A stretch of DNA of 64,000 bases, taken from positions 343,501 through 407,500 of the forward strand of contig JAMWET010002891.1 in NCBI GenBank assembly GCA_024036415.1, given 5' to 3'. Positions 27,703-41,490 of this stretch are shown in pieces. A program made the position numbers and the translations under genes. This DNA comes from Prochilodus magdalenae (taxonomy: Eukaryota > Chordata > Actinopteri > Characiformes > Prochilodontidae). Numbering within the stretch: position 1 is the first letter of the stretch; every line of letters begins with the position of its first letter. Below the pieces are notes generated by a model. The model was not told where the DNA came from. It did no database searches and saw only the letters and a list, made by a program, of their open reading frames with translations.

Positions 27703-27704
<2 letters not shown>

Positions 27705-27925
27705 GGAATCTTCTGGATCGCAGATTCTGCCCATCGTGGGGCCGTCAGCAGGGTCAGAGCGACAGGGCAGGGTGTGAGGTCAGCATGCTGAGGTCCATCA
27801 GCCTCCTCCATTGGAGAGAAAGCGAGAGAGAGCAATAGAGGAGACATTAATGCAGGATCTTCAGCTGTGACTTGGCGCACCCCACTGGACAGCTGGAGGC
27901 TCTGGGAGCAAAGAGGCTGCCAAAG

Positions 27926-27954
27926 CCTGTCTGAGAGAAAGAGAGAGAGAAATA

Positions 27955-28011
<57 letters not shown>
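27926..28011 (+). repeat. (GA)n microsatellite
   Basis: A GA tract with AATAGTAAG interruption at the left. It lies about 225 bp downstream of the CT array and is complementary to it. Confidence 0.95.
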
Positions 28012-28013
<2 letters not shown>

Positions 28014-28979
28014 GTGGGGTTCTGTTACCTGCAGCTGGTCACTGCTATCATGATCTGTAATTATGTACATTTACCTCTTCCTGTTTTCAAGCTTCAGCTT
28101 TATAGCACACACATATACACCCAAGTTCACACGCCACGCATGCATACATGTGCATAACACAAAAAAGCCCTGACTTTACTCTGTACCATCACATGTGTAC
28201 ATGCCTATAAGCACATGACTTCAGTAAACGTCCTGTATGTAGTGTCCTTCCTGTTTGTTAGGGTAAAGTTACCAAAAGTAACCGAAAAAGGCAAGCTGAA
28301 GTGTTAAAAGGGAGAAGAGAATCGCGCATGCAGGTAGTTTTGCTCAGTGTGATTTGGTGATTTAGCACAAAACAGCATCACTGTGAACGAGAACTGAACT
28401 GTCAAATTTCCATTCATGTATAATTGGCTCTGTTTATAGCATCTGACGAATAAAGCCAAATCTACAGAACGTAGTTGTTTCTTTTTCTGATGGATTATCA
28501 AATTCGTTCAGCAATAAACATTCCCCTTAACAGCGGCTCGTCTTTCTCTGAGCTGTGTGAATTATGATTACAGCATATGAGCGTGTTGATAAAATGGGTT
28601 AGCGTGAGTGTGGAAGTGGCTTAAAAGCAAATGCTAAAATACAGTGAAATAATCATATAAATTATGCATAAGCTCTTCAGATGGAGCAAAATGTTTACCC
28701 CCATGAATTATTCATTGTTTATCTGTTTTTCATTATCATATTTCCTTTTCAGTTGCCTGGAAAACTTTTCAAGAATAGAGCGCAGGACTTGATGGTTTTT
28801 TGCCAGTATGTTGAGATCTTTTTTTTTCATACTATGTCAAAAGTTAAAGCTTCTTTTGAAAACCATTACATGTAGATCCTGTTATTCACATCACAACAAA
28901 GCAAAAAAATATAATGGGCCCATGCAACTCGTTCTGCATAATGCAATGCGGGAAATTCTGCTCCCATGACTATAGCCAT

Positions 28980-29330
28980 TTGGTCTGTCCACTGATTTCA
29001 GTGCCTCATATTCACTCATTAGACATAATGCCAAATGTGTGGTGTGAATATTAGATCAGATGCGTGATTGCTGATTCTGCCCCACTTTCCCCCCACCCGT
29101 CGCTTAATCGGGATCTAATCTGGGTTCATCAGCTCCCCAGCCCTAACTCGCAGCTTGCTGACAGTCTGCCTGCTCTCTGATAAATGATCTTAGCTGAAGC
29201 CAGATTTAACATGAGAGGCTCAAGTGCCAATTATGGGCGTCTGAGCTGGTTAATAAGCAGATGTAGTTAAATATCTGAGCTGGACGGCATTTGTCAAGCA
29301 GTGTGTGTGTTTCCCTGTGAGACATGAGGC
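28980..29330. promoter_or_regulatory. Candidate conserved non-coding element
   Basis: Long complex stretch including CACTCATTAGACATAATGCC, CGCTTAATCGGGATCTAATC, CTGATAAATGATC and CCAATTATGGGCG. It holds many homeodomain (ATTA) and GATA-type cores and no simple repeats. Enhancer role is inferred. Confidence 0.38.
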
Positions 29331-30289
29331 TGTGGAACATGTAAAACCTGCATGTTTCCTTCCCTAATCACCTTTTATTAGGGAGCTGACATCATGATTA
29401 AACTAACCCAAAAACATGTACATGCTGTAGGGAGCCTATCACCCTGCTCTTGTTTAAAGCCTATCACACAGTTTGTTTGGTAAAATGTGACAAACAGTCT
29501 TATTTAGCTTTTTTCTAGATGTTAGACTGAACTCGTTAAGTGATCATTTGCACACTGCAGCTAATTTAGTGATGTTTAAGTGAATGGAAGAACATACAGG
29601 ATGCTGAGATCATTTATTTATTTTTTTATTTTTTTATGAACTGTAAACTCTTGTGGCTTTTCTGGTCTCAGCTTAATAAACACTCTATGGTGATGTGGTA
29701 TGTGTGTGCGTTTGTGTGTATTTTCAGGGGGGAGCTTAATTCTACAGTGGAAACGTTTGGTACCTCATTCTTCATGCACTTAAGCCCTGACTCTCCTTCA
29801 CCACATAGACACACAGGTGATTTTCTGCTTTAAAACAACCCCTCTCTTTCATATTAGCTATGAGTTATTTTCTGTGTTCCTTGCTTGCGGGAAAATTATT
29901 CATAAACAATATGAACTAGAGATTATGACTTATTTTCTGTGAGCAAGGAACATTAATAATAGTAATGTATTCGCCAGCTATGACAGTGCATGTAATTTCA
30001 GTAGGCTGCAGTGAGTGAAATTTAAAAACGAGAAGTAATTCACCTTTTTAATGAGATTAATCAACATTTGCTGCTGAAGGTCATACCTTTTTTTGGAGCC
30101 GCTTTTCAAAACTGCCGCCAGTAGACTGCCTCTTGTCATGGTTGTGAAAATGATAGAACAACTGACCAAGGTGTGTTTTTTATAGAGTATTAAGAATACA
30201 TATTCGATTTTACCATCATCTGTATGTGTGTGTGGGGGGGCGGTGGTGAATGTACATATCAGGGAATGAATGGGGGTTGGGAGCATCTG

Positions 30290-30480
30290 TTGGCAGAAAT
30301 AAAAGCTTTTTCATGCTCATGTTGGGAGGATCATTAGCATAATATCCTTTTCTGTAAGGTGAAAACAGAATAATAATTGGCTTGGCCTTTTCTCTCTGTG
30401 TGTTGTAAAACAGTTAGGCATTAATTTGAGGATAACTGTGCAATTATTTTGAAATGCTACCGATCGCCAGGCTGGTGTGG
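30290..30480. promoter_or_regulatory. Candidate conserved non-coding element
   Basis: Contains GAAATAAAAGC, GGATCATTAGCATAATATCC, GAATAATAATTGGC and GGCATTAATTTGAGG, a dense homeodomain-site cluster in non-repetitive DNA. Confidence 0.33.
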
Positions 30481-33400
30481 AGGAGAGTAGAGAAAAGGAG
30501 AGAAGAGGTCATACAGGAGAAAGGGAATTAGAAAGGCAGCATAGAGGCAGAAGAGTTTAGAAAAGTTAAACAGGCCATCCTGAGGGGGATCCCAGTTGTG
30601 TGTTAAAGTTGGTACTGTTTCTGTTTATTCTTATTATGCAGTTGTATAGCCGTTATGCAATGGCCTAATATTTTACACTTCTGATAAAGACGATGCTGTT
30701 TTTCCTATGGGTGATAGTTTGTCACTAATATTGCACATGTATTCTTATACGTCATGTTCACACTTTACTCTAAACTTATGTTTCCATGTGACACATTAGT
30801 AATGTTGTGTCAGTATTGTTGTAATGGAATGTTGTTATTGGTTGCTGTTAATAGAGAACTGCATACCACCCTGAAAACAAGGCATATACACACTTACATC
30901 GTTACGTCATACGTCATAACAAATATCTATCACTGTTATCAGCCACTTAGAGCTGTAGTGGTGTGAAGTTCATGTACACATGCAACATTCCGTAAACGCC
31001 TGTACTCAGTTTTCTGTAATTTACAGCCCCGTTTCAAGTCGTCATTGTCGGGGAAGATAGTGTCTACATTGCATTGTATAATCACACACATGGAAATTAT
31101 TTTGACACATGCACTGACAAAAGTTATGCACCACATTTTCTTGCTTCAGATATAAACATAATTTTCATATCAATATAATTTATTGCATCATTACAGTTAA
31201 CCTTAAAGTTTGTACAGTATGTGAAATACAATTAAAATCAGCAAGCAGTAGGATGTAAATCCACATTAATCTGTATTCAAATGACCACAATGGTTTACGT
31301 TATCTATTTCACAGTTTGTTTGTTTTTTTGGTTGGTTGGTTGGTTGTTTTTTATATATGTTCATTCTAAAGTATGGGCATTTTATGAATAGGAACAGTTT
31401 TCCTTTCAATTTCCATCAGGTGATGCAGTCATACTTGAATGCAAAAAGAGCATTTTGGAAAGAGACAAGCAGGGATGGGTTGAGGCTACAACTTTACCCA
31501 AAAATGCAGATCAAACAGTTTAAGAACAATGTTTCTGTGAGAAATGTAAATGGTTGTAGATTTTACAGGCTGTACGGTGAATAAAATCATATATCATATG
31601 TATGTAAAACTACAACTAAAACTTTCAAACAGCGCTGTCATTAATGACTGGAATGCTTTTGCAATTAATCTATCTTAGGAATACTTATAAACTAATAAAC
31701 TGCTGCCAGTGATCACTATGCTTTGTTGCATCAACAAAACCATGATAAGACTGTACTGCGCACATCAGAAACAGGACCATCCATATTGCTACCATCATCA
31801 AGTTCAAAACCCATACAAGACATTGTATAGGGGTGTGAAACTAATCACTGTCTTCCGTTTGTATCAGCATTTAACCCAGTCTGATGAACATTTTGGTATT
31901 GAATATTTTTACATAATATGGAAATGATGTACTTATTCACGCAAGTCCCCCTTCTGAGTCCTAGGCACAGGAAACACACACAGGTAGTCCTGTATGGAAA
32001 GCCATGTGATATTTAATGAGGTCATCATTTATTGCCCACTACATCCTGCAGCTTCCCTCACAGAGAAAGACAATGCTCACTAAACAGTGACACACGCTCT
32101 CTCTCACGATCACACATTCACAAAATCCCATTCTCACAATTACTAGTTTCTCTTTATATAGCGGCCGGCAGGAAGAGCACAATAAAAGGAGCTATTTGGA
32201 TGGTGTTCAGAATGGCTGTTTCCTGACCGTGTGAGAGTGCGTGTTCCAGAGAGGAAACCCTGCTGTATTTTTACACATATGAATCCTGCCTTATGAGGAC
32301 TGTGGGATCCTTTTATCACACATCCTCTACCTCTTCACCTCCCTCTCTTCTCCATCCTCCTGATTTCTGAAAGTGTGCACAGCATGGACAAGATTTCTAA
32401 TCGCAATTAAATTGCTGTGCAAACTGGTGTGTTGGATGCTGATTATTTTTTAGTCACATGATTGTACCTGAATAAAAATCAAACTAAAATGTATCATACA
32501 AATTAATGTCTTTTTGGCCAAAGCAATGCAGTGGTTTGAGTTTGTTGGGTTTGCCAAGCTCTGCTTGTCAAACAGATCTAATTACTGCATGGCTGGCTTT
32601 GAGACCTCCCCCTGACTATAATTGGACACAGTAGAAAGTGGGCTTCTAGCAGTGCTGATAAGCACACAAGGATTTGTCATATCCACTTGGGGACTATGGT
32701 TGGAGTGGGACTTCTCTTCAAACTTGATGTAGACCAGCCATCCCCAAACTCTTAACTCACACAATATGAATATACCCACACAAATGCCTTGGTGCAACTT
32801 AATTATGTAAAATCTGATCCTGCTTTTGGTAGAGTGGCTAGCTAGCAATAAAATGAAACCTGAAAGCTATTGTCTTAAATGTGACATAATGTGACTCAGG
32901 ATGCTACAAACTAATGCTAGATCCTGCTCAGACATGCTCTCGCTCGTGACATTAAAAGTAGGTATCTCAAAACCTCAGTGCCTGCCTAATGTATTTCTAT
33001 AGTGAAACCATGAACGCATTGGCACCCTAACTTGGTTCAGACAGCCACTACAAGAGCTCTCAGAAGCCCTTATATATTATTCTTGGTGTAACTGTGTTAG
33101 CAGACCACTTAGAACACTAACCAATAAGCAAAGGAGTTAACATTTGTATAATCATGTATCGTTGCCCTTTACCAAACCTTTAAAAGCAGTCGTGGTAGGT
33201 TTCTTGGAATGTCTTGTTATGCCATTGCTTTTTCTTCCATTTCCTATCCCTCCTCCTAAGGACTCGTGTAGACTCCCAGCCTCCTTCTATCCAGTGCTCT
33301 TATAATCAATGCTAGCTCGCCTCAGCGGCAGAGATCAATGTGTCAGGGTTTCTACTCTGAACGTGGGGAGGCGTGAGGGACTTAGCCCAAGGTTTTGAGT

Positions 33401-33554
33401 TTGCGTGTTTGTGCGGGGAGTGCAGTGGATTTGTGGCTGTAGGTGTGTGTGTGTGTTTGTGTGATTATGAAGTGTGTGTTGGGATAAAGGCCTGAGGCAG
33501 GCGTCTGAACGTGTACTTGTGATTTTGCACTGTGTGTTTATAGTGGATCAGAGG

Positions 33555-33800
33555 CTGGTCTTGTCCGTGGCTTACCCATAATCCCACCCTGATCTAAGTG
33601 TTTGATCAGCCGATTGCTCCAGCGGCGGTGTGATCAGCAGAAGCTCTGTAATTTAGAGCTGATGTAGTGACGGTGATCCTTCTCCCTCTCCCTCTGCTCA
33701 GAGTAGCGGCGGTGGTGATGAAGGCTACTTACAGGCAATCCTCAACCTGAGCGCCTCACTTTCACACGCTTCCACAATCATCCACAGAGAGCAAAACATT
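33555..33800. promoter_or_regulatory. Candidate conserved non-coding element
   Basis: Contains ACCCATAATCCCACCC, three TGATCAGC/GTGATCC-like words and two GCGGCGGTG words. The composition is richer in GC than the surroundings. Confidence 0.3.
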
Positions 33801-33996
33801 CCAGCCACACTTTTAGAGCTTAGGCCTGCTGTATATTACGGGATCGTGTTGACAAACAAGTTGTGATGCTGTTGAGCCACAGTAGCTGTTAGGGTGTGTA
33901 GTTGTTCTGTATATATTCTGTTTATATATAGGTTTGACATATGACTGTGCGAAAGTCCACTCTACAGTCATTCATACAGTTCCAGTCAAAGCAGCC

Positions 33997-34390
33997 ATTA
34001 AAGGGGAGCTATTATTTTGTAAATCTATGTAACTAAATGACTGAGATGTAAACAAAGTCGTTCAAAGTGGTTTGATAGGAAGAGCTCAGATTGAAGAGAC
34101 TGACAGTGAATGCTTCACAGTAGTGGTGATGGGAACAAGAGGTCTGAAACGTTTAATGCCTTTAAAAGCTCCCATACAGAAGGTTATTACATGAAATGGT
34201 TATATACGATGGCTGTTGTCTGACATATTGTTTCATGATAGCCTTATGATAAAGCTTTGGCTGGACATAATTATATTTCATAATATAGGCATATAATATA
34301 GGCATATAATATAATGCATTAATTCATTGATTGACAGAGGAGTACATGCATGGTGTTCTGAGGAAAACTAGTCCCCAAAGTAAACACATT
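33997..34390 (+). repeat. Dispersed repeat family B, copy 2
   Basis: Same ordered blocks as 11279-11610: AAAGGGGA, GTGGTTTGAT, TTCACAGTAGTGGTGATGGG, GAAGGTTATTACATGAAATG and TTCTGAGG followed by CCCCAAA. It also has a local tandem duplication of TAATATAGGCATA near 34281-34308. Confidence 0.65.
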
Positions 34391-35846
34391 TTCTCAGATC
34401 TCTTCACTATTTACCATCTTTGTCAACATGTATGAAGTCAACACGACATATAACACTCAGAAGGGAGTGTGTAGAGGTTCTCAGAGCAAAGTGCGTTTGG
34501 TTCATAAGCAGTTAATACAACGGAAAAATGGCTAACGCATTTAGGTGTTTGTAGACATAGCAACCTCTGCAATATTTTTATATATTTAGAAAATACAGGC
34601 TAATTATTTTCAACATCAGGAAAATAGCAATAACAGGTATTTAGCCTCAACAACAAAATATCACATATTTTATATATTACTTAGAGCGTCCTTTATTGTT
34701 CAAGTTCACGTTTGCAGTTGCATTTTCTGCTTCTACAGATTCACACATTCAGTTTCAGTGTTCTGGACTCGTTGAAAAATGATTTACTTGCATGACCACC
34801 TTAACAGGAAATGAAATAATTAAAGTGTGGTCTGTGGTTTTGTACAGAACTGGGTTTTCTTTTTGACTATAGACCTTTTTCTTTACCTTAGACCACATGT
34901 CTTGACCTTTCACATCTAACCATCTACATGCTTCTTATTGACATATTATTACCACAGTACAAAATAATAAAAACACAATATAATGCTAGATTAAATGTTG
35001 CGCAAAATGTTGGACATTTGCTTTGGCCCTAAAGTTACTTTTGCCCTATACCCTCAATTAATTTTAACACTTATAAATGATTAAAAATATAACAATATAA
35101 TTGTTATTAATTAAAAATAGCCTAATCTTTTTTGTGTATGCTGTTTTGTCTTTTTGTCCGTCAACCCACCACAAACATTGCACATTGCCCTTTGGCAAAA
35201 GACACAAGGCTTTGGCACCACAGCATTAGGTTCAATGCATATAAACATATAGTAAATACAATAAACGTAAGGTTTTTATTTTAAGTTATTAATATGTTGG
35301 TCAGAAGGAGCAGAGGGCTGGTTTCTTAAGTCATGGTCCAACCGTTACATGGGATTATTCCATTCCATCAGGACCACACCTCATTTAATGAAATGTGTTG
35401 GTAGTAACTGCAAATAATATTTTCCTGAGGAGAACAGAGTGAGGTAGGGAGGGTACAAGAGTAGGGGCTAGGGTAACTGGCCACTGGGACCCACTATCAG
35501 CATCATATCCTGCAGCTGTGATGTGTGTGATAGGATTAGCACTCCAGGGTGCACTAAATCCTCACGCCTATCACCGTTTCCAACTTCTTACACTAAAACT
35601 TTCAACAGGACACCCATTCCACCAACAGTGTCTGACATTGCTGTAAATTTGATCGCCTAGGTCAGTGAACCCTCTTCTGCTGAGGGTGAAATGTCAAGAA
35701 TTGATTCCTATTGTGGCTGTAATATGTATTGACGGAGCCTGAACCTTTTATGTTATTCCCATATAACCTCCTGCCCTTCTTTGTGGAATGGGATATAATC
35801 ATTACATTATAAAACCGTGCAAGGTCTTTGGTTTGGATTAACAAAG

Positions 35847-35995
<149 letters not shown>

Positions 35996-36579
35996 AAATG
36001 TATCCTGTTTTTAGGCTGAGATAAAGTGCTGTATGTGCTTCTGCAGGTCCGTAGATATATGACAGACTCTCTCCCTGGTCAAGGTTAGAGTTTTTCTCTG
36101 TTTAATGACTCTCTCTGCGAACCCAAGGTTAGAGAGAAACGTGCTCTACAGCTTGTGGGAGCACCTTTTGATAGCTCCAGATTCAAGCTAAGAATTATGT
36201 GTCTTTAGGGACCACAAGTACAATCTATGTTCGCATATACATAAACAATGTGCCTTGATTTCCTCTGACCGCTGTGTTGTGCTTTGTAGCCGTAAGAGGA
36301 GTGCGTATCCGCTTGTTAAGTATGCCACTGGCCCACTTATAACTTAAATGACTAGTTTAGTTAACCTCACTGCTCAAGTCCAGCGTATCGTTATGGCAAC
36401 AACAGAGCACTGCATAATTTCACTGGCATTAACATCCGTCATCTTACTAGTTCTGCTATAAATACAACTGACAGCAGAAGTCTGCGCGCGCACCCTGCAC
36501 ACGCACATTTCAGTGGGAGAGAGTGAGTCGGGTTTCAGAGGTGAGACACTCTGATAGTCCAGCAGATGAAATATTTGCT

Positions 36580-36850
36580 GACTTCCCTCACCTAAGGGAC
36601 TACTGTTCTGATGGAGGCACTTATATGTGGCCCCATTAGTCTCTGAGGATTTTCTCTAGCCCACTTTTCACCCGATCCGTGCCAATTAAGCAGCCGAATT
36701 ATGTATAATAGTGGGAGTGACTCGCGTTTGCCAGAGCAGGAACGAATAGGGCCGCATGACAGAGGGAGACTGTTGAATAATTAGAGTGAATTTTCAGAGC
36801 CCTGGAAGCTCAATCATATTCTGCCATATGCTAACTATTTTTAACCTAAT
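36580..36850. promoter_or_regulatory. Candidate conserved non-coding element
   Basis: Contains CCCATTAGTCTC, CCAATTAAGCAGCCGAATTA, TGAATAATTAGAG and CTCAATCATATTC. The sequence is complex and homeodomain-site-rich, and it abuts a CT tract. Confidence 0.35.
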
Positions 36851-36851
36851 C

Positions 36852-36899
36852 TCTCTCTCTCCCTCTCTCTCTCTCTCCCTCTCTCTCTCCCTCCCCTTT
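36852..36899 (+). repeat. (CT)n microsatellite
   Basis: A CT tract with CCCT interruptions. Confidence 0.9.
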
Positions 36900-36999
36900 C
36901 TCTGCGTATCCTGTTCTGTTTTAAGAAAATTCACAGTGCATCCTGCAAAAGCTGAGTGTATTATAGAACCAGGACTGAAGCTCTGCTGTTCTAGAAATG

Positions 37000-38290
37000 T
37001 TTGGAGAATGTAAGGTCTCCTGGTCTGAGCTTGATATTTACAAAGGTTTCATTTTATCAGCGTATTATAGAAAGAATGAACGAAAGGTGGGACATGAGGT
37101 AAAGCGTAGTAAGTGTTGTATTTGGCTCTTTTAGTGATGAGCCAGTTATATAGAAATATCATTAATAACAATTACTACAAGGGTTAATCAGTAGTTTGTG
37201 TGTATAGGTTATAAGGTTTAAAGTTATAAGGTTATATCTGTTTTTGTCAAAAACTGGATTATGAACAGTACAGTTTTAACTGTTGTTGCTGTGTTTTTTG
37301 CAAACATGTTTAATAGCCTTTTATTTTCTACCATGAAAACTGCATACTGAGTTGGCATTATAAAGGTTTATCTGCACCAGCCTGTTCATCTGACTGATAA
37401 AAGTGGGTAGACCAATTAAAATTAATGCATGTTTTAACCATGTCTCCAAGCTCAGTAGTGAGATATCAGTAGTAGCCTGATTGTGAAGATGGGTTACCTT
37501 AGGTTTTAAACAAAGTAGCAAGTGGACAAAATGTTATGATACTGCCAACTGACCATTGTTTTTCAGGTTAGAAGCAATAACCTAACTAGCAATACACTAA
37601 TGTTAGCTAGCATTTTATAAGCATACATCTAACTAGCTAATGAGGAGCTGAGTTCAGGTTACATCATTTGTTAACAATATTGTCATTATTAATTGTTATT
37701 AGCTTGCTAGGATAATAAAATAATAAAAACAAGGCATATGCTCCATCCTAGAGATAAAAATCCAAATATCTTGGGATTTTTGCAACCAGTGGCAAATATT
37801 AATGAAGTTAATTGTACTGGTAATTTAAAAGTGAAACATTTTGATTCTCAATATTCCAACTACAGATAAAGGCTTGTAATTGTAAACCTGTGATTTGTTT
37901 TCACAGGATGTCATAATCTGTCATGGTTCATGACTACCAAATAATGTCCCACTTTTCATTGGTTCGTCCTGCATATTATGTAGCTGTGCCTTTTTTTATA
38001 CATTGAAACTCTGTCTTAATGTTCTGTCATGCAGTCAAATAGTTTGATTATATGGATATTGAACAAACTCCAATTAACACAGTTCTTTAGCAAAAATAAT
38101 ATTTCTCTACTCAGGTTGGCAGAGCAGACTGTGCAGCTTCAGAGCAGGCCTGCCATAACATATGCCCACATACATCCATACTGTATCAGACAACACACTG
38201 CCAAAAAACCAAAACAATTAATTTGCTTTACTAACTTGCAGCTGATTGAACCATCTGTGTGTAAAATAAATAAAGTTTGGAGAGGGCTAG
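37000..38290. other. Gene desert, AT-rich
   Basis: No gene or recognisable repeat. A 107-codon frame reaching into the GA tract is not credible. Confidence 0.5.
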
Positions 38291-38307
38291 AGGAAAGTAG
38301 AGGAGGG

Positions 38308-38310
<3 letters not shown>

Positions 38311-38345
<35 letters not shown>
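38311..38345 (+). repeat. (GA)n microsatellite
   Basis: A pure GA tract. Confidence 0.95.
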
Positions 38346-38347
<2 letters not shown>

Positions 38348-38394
38348 CCTAGGCCCCCGCTCCTTCTGAGCCTCTCGTCAGTTCTCCCGCTGCC

Positions 38395-38570
38395 CTACAC
38401 CATCTCAGGCTTTAATAATTCATGCTGTGCTGATGCCGGGTGTTTATTTTTAGTGATGAGAAGATTGATGAGCCGTTCATATCACTCTTAACCACCAGCT
38501 AATGAACTAATTAGCAGGTCTAAATGAAGCCGCACACTGGATAACACAGCAGCGCCAGCAGCAGAAGTGT
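38395..38570. promoter_or_regulatory. Candidate conserved non-coding element with paired homeodomain sites
   Basis: Contains TTTAATAATTCATGC, TGTTTATTTTTAG, and the paired site CTAATGAACTAATTAG (38499-38514), with two TAAT/ATTA cores at close spacing. The texture is strongly enhancer-like. Confidence 0.4.
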
Positions 38571-40300
38571 GGATCTGCAGTGGTTCTGTACACAGTTCTC
38601 TCTCCAGAACACGTGCAGCTTTTACCTCTTGGGTGTAAAGTTAGTGCTGCCTTCCCAGTCATAAATTAAACCTAGTCTTGCACTAAATTGCTGCACCAGT
38701 GGTGCTTTATAGACGAAGCTTAGACTGAATTTGGTTTTAATATTTGGAGTTTAAGGGGTGCAAATCCCTACCATTACCAATCACAACAACACGGAAACTT
38801 GTGTGTCTCAATAATGGCTGTTTAAGTAGTGGCAGTTTTAGATCATTTTGTGCAGAACTCAAAATGTTAGCCAGGACCAGCCGTTTGAACACACGTTTGA
38901 AAAATTGAACACACAAAAAATGTGCAGTAAATATGTGTTTTGCGAATTCCTAATTTTGCACACAGATTTTCAGACTTTCAGACACATTTAGTCCAAAACA
39001 GTGGAATCTAACTGCTCTCCATAATAAACAGGGATGATGTCTCCCTTACTTGTTCTAAAAGGCAGAAGTGTGGCTAAAGTGTGTGGCTACACCTATGAAC
39101 TAAAACTGGGTTTTGTGTTTCGACATGGGAATGCAGGAGAGCATGTACATGCATTGTTGCATTATATTTATTTTAGAAATACCGTTTACTTATTAACTCA
39201 CGCTGAGCTTAAATCGAAAATGTTTGCTCTAGGAATTGTTTGTGATGCCACAAAGACATATTCACATATCACTGCAATATCTCCATTTATGTTGTTTTAT
39301 TTTGTTTGTTTTTTTTGGTTTTGACATAATTTAAAAAAGCTTGTTGTCCTTTAAATTGTGTGTAAATTTCATGATGAATGAACCCAAAGTCTGGTTCCAT
39401 TAACATACTTTCAAACAAATTGTTTTTTTTTTCTTTTCTCCTGTAAAATTGACATTTTGCAGAATGTGTTTTAACAGCAGTGATACAGAGCTCTACAAAA
39501 GCCACCTAGCTACATTTTTTAACCTACTTATCTAGACTGTCAGTGTGTTTTTGCTTGTGAGAGTGAGGATACCATATTACATAAGAATAAATGCAAATGA
39601 ATATTAAATAATATTAATATGATATACAAGAAATACAAAATAAATACGGTAAAAAGAATCAATAATGTCTTGTTTTCACAAAGTAGCTAATTTCTCACGA
39701 ACTACTTCAAGAAGCACAATGTGTATCCCGATTGTATCCTCAGTGGCTCCAAACCAGGACCTGAAGGATAAACATAATGATTTTGAATCCATAAATTGAG
39801 CACAATAACATCCATAAAGTCTTTGATTTTTGCATTCACATGTGTATTTATTCTTATTTTGCTGTTTTCTAATAAAAGGTGCCTAAAATCCATATTAAAG
39901 TTACAAGGATTTCCTTGGAAACCACACTTCAACAAACCACAAAAACAAGATAAGTGCTTCTTTAATATTTCATCTTATTAAAAGGACAGATACATGGCAC
40001 ATGTACGCTTTTCTTGGTGGAGTCGTACGAGTGTCTCCTACACTGTAACCATAAACTGCATTGTGTGAAAAGATCAATGTGAGATTATTATATATTCCTC
40101 CATTAGGGAATAAACTGAGAAGGAGAAGGGAGGAGGAGAGACAGCGTGGCAAATATCTGACAGATTGAAGACAGGATGAGTGAGAACAGGTGAGTGAACT
40201 CCAATGTCCTCTCTTGCCCTGAACATGTGCACAACATGAAGCAGAACATTTATCAGTGTACTGTCTTCAGCTCACTCATCTATTAGACTGGGCAGAAACA
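38570..40300. other. Gene desert, AT-rich
   Basis: No gene or repeat recognised. Open frames at 39034-39324 and 39702-39935 have no known domain. Confidence 0.5.
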
Positions 40301-40625
40301 GGACTCCCCCTCCCACCAGGCCCGTCCTAAATAATCCAAAACCGGTGGCTTCCCATCAGACCTCTGCCTTTGACTGACTTTGACCCGCTGCTCTGCTGGG
40401 TGAAAGGTCGCATGTCCTTGTTTCAGAGAGTTGATTGGGCTGTGTTCTAATTACTGGTTTACCATTGACATAACACCTTGCTCTTTCCTTTTCCTCCCGC
40501 TCGCGAACAGCGCTCATATTGGTAGCCTTGCACACATCATTTTGCCTTCCCCTGTTCGCTGATTGCCTGTAGAGGCTCTAGTAACGAGATGTCAGCCCAC
40601 TGTGAATTCTAATTTAGTGCAGGCC
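40300..40625. promoter_or_regulatory. Candidate conserved non-coding element
   Basis: Contains TAAATAATCCAAAACCGG, TTGACTGACTTTGACCCGC, GTTGATTGGGC, CTAATTACTGG and CTGATTGCC. It starts a richer-GC, repeat-poor stretch that runs to about 45600. Confidence 0.35.
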
Positions 40626-41149
40626 AGTCCTTGCTAGGTGTTTGTACCATCCTACAGGGTCTTCAGCCCAGGAGAGAGGCCTCACAGCAGCTTCACCACA
40701 GCGCCTCTGCTGATTATGACTGTATTACCTTGTTTTCTCCTCACTCTGGCTGTTTTTAGCACTCTGACACCAACATTAGAAGGCAGAATCCCACATGGCT
40801 GCTGCAGCCTAAAAGTTAATAATCCTTTTAATTAATGGTTAAAGCCAATATTGAGCACAAAGTATGAAGGATTACAGTCTAAATGAGCAGCATCAATTAG
40901 GCTACACTTTAAGTGTTGATTTGAGAACCCAGGCACTGTGCTGAGTCATAAAAACCAAAGAGATGTTGGGGGAGGTTACAGAATTGTTAGTTTGTGTATT
41001 AACAGCGGTGTCGTGTGTTCATCAGGGGTAGCTGTAAAATGCGTGGGCCCCCTGGAATGAGCCCCTCCAGCTGGTCCTGCTTGAACCCGCTGCTGTGCGC
41101 AATACGTTCACTCCATCAGCGCTATCTGCATTCATCCAGCAGCCTTATC

Positions 41150-41490
41150 AATAAACACACCCTCAACAATTAGCCAACTCTGAGGGGGAACAAAACCGCG
41201 AGCCAAGGAAAAAAATGCCAGACGTACACTTTAATCACTCACACCGTTAATCAATGGAATGCCTTCATATCTTTTAATTAAAGTTTTATTAGAGGAAATG
41301 TGTTGGTGTATTCATTCGATGCTGATTTTCCATTAATGGCGACTGGAGGGTTTGGGGGATGGCTGTGGCAGATGCTGCTGGTCAGTCACGCTGGGCCTCC
41401 TCATGTCTGTAATTGCAATTTCTCACCTACAGAGGGAGGTGGAGGAACCCCCTGTTAAAGGCAGGTCTCTGCCTAACAATTATTGTCGAG
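41150..41490. promoter_or_regulatory. Candidate conserved non-coding element
   Basis: Contains TCAATAAACAC, CGTTAATCAATGGAATGCC and CTTTTAATTAAAG (41271-41283), then TTTTATTAGAGG and CCATTAATGGCG. CAATAAA and TTTATT words fit posterior-Hox (HOX13-type) preferences. Function is inferred. Confidence 0.4.

Noticed and set aside
27489..28157. Arg-Glu and Ser-Leu repeat frames
   Set aside because: They are translations of the CT and GA arrays.
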